Positions 62,054 through 64,000 of a DNA stretch of 64,000 nt are shown one piece after another (position 1 is the stretch's first letter; each line of letters opens with the position of its first letter). The notes under the pieces were generated by a model. The model was not told the origin of the DNA and ran no database searches. It saw only the letters and a program-made list of their open reading frames with translations. Origin of the DNA: UBA12202 sp049595035 (GTDB lineage: Bacteria; Pseudomonadota; Alphaproteobacteria; Puniceispirillales; UBA1172); contig JBMYKD010000006.1 in the NCBI GenBank assembly GCA_049595035.1, forward strand, positions 42,318 to 106,317. The letters are read 5' to 3'. Made by a program: the position numbers and the translations under genes.

Positions 62054-62419
62054 CTAAAAAAACTTCCTATCCGGATCATGTATCCGGAATTGCCAACCAA
62101 TCATCAGGGCTTTTAATGGCCGCAGGCTTTTCACTGTCGCCAGCAGCATGATCACGCCCCATAAAACAGCCTGAACCCATAACGGCGGAGAGGCCAGCAC
62201 TTCCAAAAGAAAAGCCAGCGGAACGATAATTGCCCCATAGATGAGCACAAGAAAAGATGCTGGCCCATCGCCAGCATCAAGTTCGCTTAAATCAAACTGA
62301 CAGAACGAACATGAGGGAACCATTTTTAGCCATGAGGTAAACAGTTCCCCCTTACCACAATTCGGGCAGGTATTACGCAAGGCACGCCGCACCGGCCCGG
62401 ATGGGAGTTCGCCACTCAT
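62054..62419 (-). CDS. DUF983 zinc-ribbon membrane protein
   Basis: A 121-residue protein with two CxxC pairs (NTCPNCGKGELF and PSCSFCQFDL), the invariant DAGDGPASFLVLIYGA segment and two membrane helices. DUF983 proteins lie within alphaproteobacterial cox operons; their exact role is unknown. The ATG at 62419 is preferred to a TTG at 62428 that overlaps the subunit III stop. Confidence 0.88.
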   Translation of the reverse strand: MSGELPSGPVRRALRNTCPNCGKGELFTSWLKMVPSCSFCQFDLSELDAGDGPASFLVLIYGAIIVPLAFLLEVLASPPLWVQAVLWGVIMLLATVKSLRPLKALMIGWQFRIHDPDRKFF

Positions 62420-62424
62420 CCTGA

Positions 62425-63210
62425 TCAACCACCCCAGATATAAACAGCAACAAACAGGAATAACCAGACCACATCAACAAAATGCCAGTACCATGCCGCC
62501 GCTTCAAATCCGAAATGCTGTTTTGCTGTAAAGTGACCTAACGCCCCACGATATAGACAAACCAGCAGGAATAATGTTCCAATAATCACATGAAAACCAT
62601 GAAAGCCGGTAGCCATATAGAAAATAGATGGATAGATACCATCCGTGAACGCGAAATGGGCGTGATGATATTCATATGCCTGAAGAGCTGTAAATAACGC
62701 ACCGAGACCCACAGTAATGGCAAGCCCTAACATGAAATCTCGGCGATTATCATGTAACAGCGCATGATGCGCCCATGTTACCGTACAGCCAGATAATAGC
62801 AGGATCATGGTATTGATCAGGGGTAAGTCAAGCGGATTAAAGGTATGGATGCCTTCCGGCGGCCAGACACCACCAACCGGAAATAATGCCCGATCAAAAA
62901 AAGCCCAGAAAAAAGCGACAAAGAACATCACTTCGGATGAAATGAACAGCATCATGCCATATCGCATGCCTATCTGAACAATAGGTGTATGATGCCCCTG
63001 ATATTCTGCTTCACGCACGACATCACGCCACCAGTAAAACATCGTTGCCAGAACCAGTGCCAGCCCGATCATCATCAGATAGATGCCGTAATCATGTTCA
63101 TGCATGAATAAAACGCCGCCAATAGCCATTGTTAATGCGGCCATTGAACCTAATGCTGGCCATGGGCTTGGCTCTACCAAATGATATGGATGCTTTTGCT
63201 CTGCACTCAT
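62425..63210 (-). CDS. coxC: Cytochrome c oxidase subunit III
   Basis: A 261-residue membrane protein with seven predicted helices. Family markers are HPYHLVEPSPWPALGSMAAL at the start, RYGMMLFISSEVMFFVAFFWAFFD, PLINTMILLLSGCTVTWAHH and GFHGFHVIIGTLFL, then AAAWYWHFVDVVWLFLFV at the end. It belongs to an aa3-type terminal oxidase. The start at 63210 follows GGGGGAAAAC. Confidence 0.95.
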   Translation of the reverse strand: MSAEQKHPYHLVEPSPWPALGSMAALTMAIGGVLFMHEHDYGIYLMMIGLALVLATMFYWWRDVVREAEYQGHHTPIVQIGMRYGMMLFISSEVMFFVAFFWAFFDRALFPVGGVWPPEGIHTFNPLDLPLINTMILLLSGCTVTWAHHALLHDNRRDFMLGLAITVGLGALFTALQAYEYHHAHFAFTDGIYPSIFYMATGFHGFHVIIGTLFLLVCLYRGALGHFTAKQHFGFEAAAWYWHFVDVVWLFLFVAVYIWGG

Positions 63211-63247
63211 GTTTTCCCCCTTCGGTGTTCTTTGATCAATTATATGA

Positions 63248-63802
63248 TCAACTTTCATTTTCTACAGCAAAAAACGTGTAGGACAAGGTAATTTCAGGCA
63301 CTTCCGTTGTGTTAACATCTTTATCAATATCTGGATCAAGATAGAAAAGCACCGGCATTTCAACCGTTTCACCAGGCTGTAAGGTCTGTTCTTCAAAACA
63401 GAAACAGTCAATTTTCATAAAATATGATCCTGCCTTAAACGGAGTAACATTAAATGTCGAGGTGCCAGTGGTTGGCACATCAGCTAAATTGGTAGCGGTA
63501 TAATAGATCAGCACTTCTTCGCCGGGGGCAACGGAAACCGGCTTATCCGGGCCTTTAAAATGCCATTTGAGATCAGGTTGAGTGGCCGCATTAAACCGCA
63601 CATCACGAATAATCGCATGGGCAGAAGCCCCCGGTGCTTCAAGTGATTGCTGTGTTGTGCCACCATATCCAGTCACCTGACAAAATAACTGGTACAATGG
63701 AACCGATGCATAAGCCAGACCAACCATTCCCATGACAAGACCCATGATAGCAATGATCATGCGTTTGTTCCGGTTCTGTGTAATGGATAGATCACTATGC
63801 AT
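63248..63802 (-). CDS. ctaG: Cytochrome c oxidase assembly protein CtaG/Cox11
   Basis: A 184-residue copper chaperone for the CuB site. One N-terminal helix (IAIMGLVMGMVGLAYASVPLYQLFCQVTGYGGTTQ) carries a Cys of the family, and the copper-binding CFCFEEQTLQPGE motif is near residue 130. The ATG shares one base with the stop of CoxF (TGATG). Confidence 0.94.
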   Translation of the reverse strand: MHSDLSITQNRNKRMIIAIMGLVMGMVGLAYASVPLYQLFCQVTGYGGTTQQSLEAPGASAHAIIRDVRFNAATQPDLKWHFKGPDKPVSVAPGEEVLIYYTATNLADVPTTGTSTFNVTPFKAGSYFMKIDCFCFEEQTLQPGETVEMPVLFYLDPDIDKDVNTTEVPEITLSYTFFAVENES

Positions 63803-63945
63803 CAGGCTATGCTCATCTTAACAATGGTAATGACAAAGAATAAAACCGCCAAGCCAAGGACCACCCCCAGCATCACCAGATTACGACGCCGCATGACAGA
63901 AGCCTGTTCTGCGGCAGTTGGGATATCTTGTTCCTTGCCAGTCAT
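63802..63945 (-). CDS. Small CoxF-like membrane protein
   Basis: A 47-residue frame from the ATG at 63945 (MTGKEQDIPTAAEQASVMRR) to the TGA at 63802. It has one hydrophobic helix (NLVMLGVVLGLAVLFFVITI) ending in VKMSIA. A short one-helix protein with a TIVKM-type end just before Cox11 is the usual alphaproteobacterial CoxF. It is too short for standard ORF calling but has conserved position and overlap. Confidence 0.75.
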   Translation of the reverse strand: MTGKEQDIPTAAEQASVMRRRNLVMLGVVLGLAVLFFVITIVKMSIA

Positions 63946-63948
63946 TAT

Positions 63949-64000
63949 TTAAAATCCTGCCCAGAATGGAGCTATCGCCGCATCAAGGCCAAGGCCCAGA
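63949..64000 (-). CDS. C-terminal end of a further oxidase-operon gene, probably heme o synthase (partial)
   Basis: The minus-strand frame from the window edge ends LGLGLDAAIAPFWAGF at a TAA (63949-63951), 3 bp before the CoxF ATG. Only about 16 residues are present, too few for a family match. Gene order (ctaB, coxF, ctaG, coxC) makes protoheme IX farnesyltransferase the best guess. Confidence 0.4.
   Translation of the reverse strand, partial: LGLGLDAAIAPFWAGF

Noticed and set aside
1..64000. tRNA, rRNA, CRISPR arrays, insertion sequences or prophage genes
   Set aside because: I looked through the gaps between genes and found no cloverleaf-like sequence, spaced repeats, transposase or phage structural gene.

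Overview
The window looks like a stretch of core chromosome from a marine-type alphaproteobacterium of moderate GC. The alphaproteobacterial signs are the gene content (CarD, an RpoH-type sigma factor, a CtrA-era XRE regulator, a split F0 operon with both b' and b subunits, DUF1491, SdhAF4, Cox11/CoxF and a complete ccmABCDEFGHI system) and the gene orders. A SAR116-like heterotroph is my best guess, but it is an inference from gene content and not a measured placement. Genes are dense, often overlapping by 1, 4 or 8 nt. I see no rRNA, tRNA, CRISPR array or transposase.

Region by region: 1-5430 holds a methylated-glycine catabolic block (sarcosine oxidase alpha and gamma, an MttB-superfamily methyltransferase, and a dimethylglycine-dehydrogenase-like flavoenzyme). 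5589-9801 holds pdxH, a glycine-zipper surface protein, fabI-aroC and tlyA. 9794-13496 is isoprenoid supply (dxs, ispA) with xseB and an XRE regulator. 13683-19848 has a proline iminopeptidase, a sigma-32-like factor, CarD, a 7Fe ferredoxin, an Hsp15-like S4 protein and a SUV3-like helicase. 19913-21380 is an AT-rich island bounded by an 11-bp direct repeat; it carries a two-gene DUF3800 module in which each gene has one in-frame stop codon. 21458-24151 is acnA. 24524-31050 is the cytochrome c maturation operon. 31054-36176 is a five-gene corrinoid methyl-transfer operon (reductive activase, pterin-dependent methyltransferase, MetF-like reductase, small virulence-factor-family protein, corrinoid protein). 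36298-45987 holds yciB, dusA, small alphaproteobacterial genes, rsmB, a heparinase-family protein, purH, mutY, a DUF721/DciA-like protein and a DsbA-like protein. 46036-52342 is smc and the F0 ATP synthase operon. 52457-61315 holds a lipoprotein, ispH, thrB, rnhA, a peroxiredoxin, a DsbD/ScsB-like protein, YqgE, an M16 peptidase and thrC. 61319-64000 is the cytochrome oxidase assembly end (SURF1, DUF983, subunit III, Cox11, CoxF and the tail of a further gene).

The most coherent biological story is that the two methyl-metabolism blocks, 26 kb apart, together make a full B12-dependent route. An MttB-family protein could remove the first methyl group from glycine betaine or another quaternary amine onto the corrinoid protein. 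The pterin-dependent protein would pass it to tetrahydrofolate and the MetF-like protein would oxidise it. The dimethylglycine dehydrogenase-like enzyme and sarcosine oxidase would then release the other two methyl groups as methylene-THF, leaving glycine. The second item worth attention is the repeat-bounded DUF3800 cassette, which looks like a recently acquired and then inactivated accessory (possibly defence-related) module. Several promoters also place the transcription start on or next to the start codon, which suggests leaderless mRNAs.
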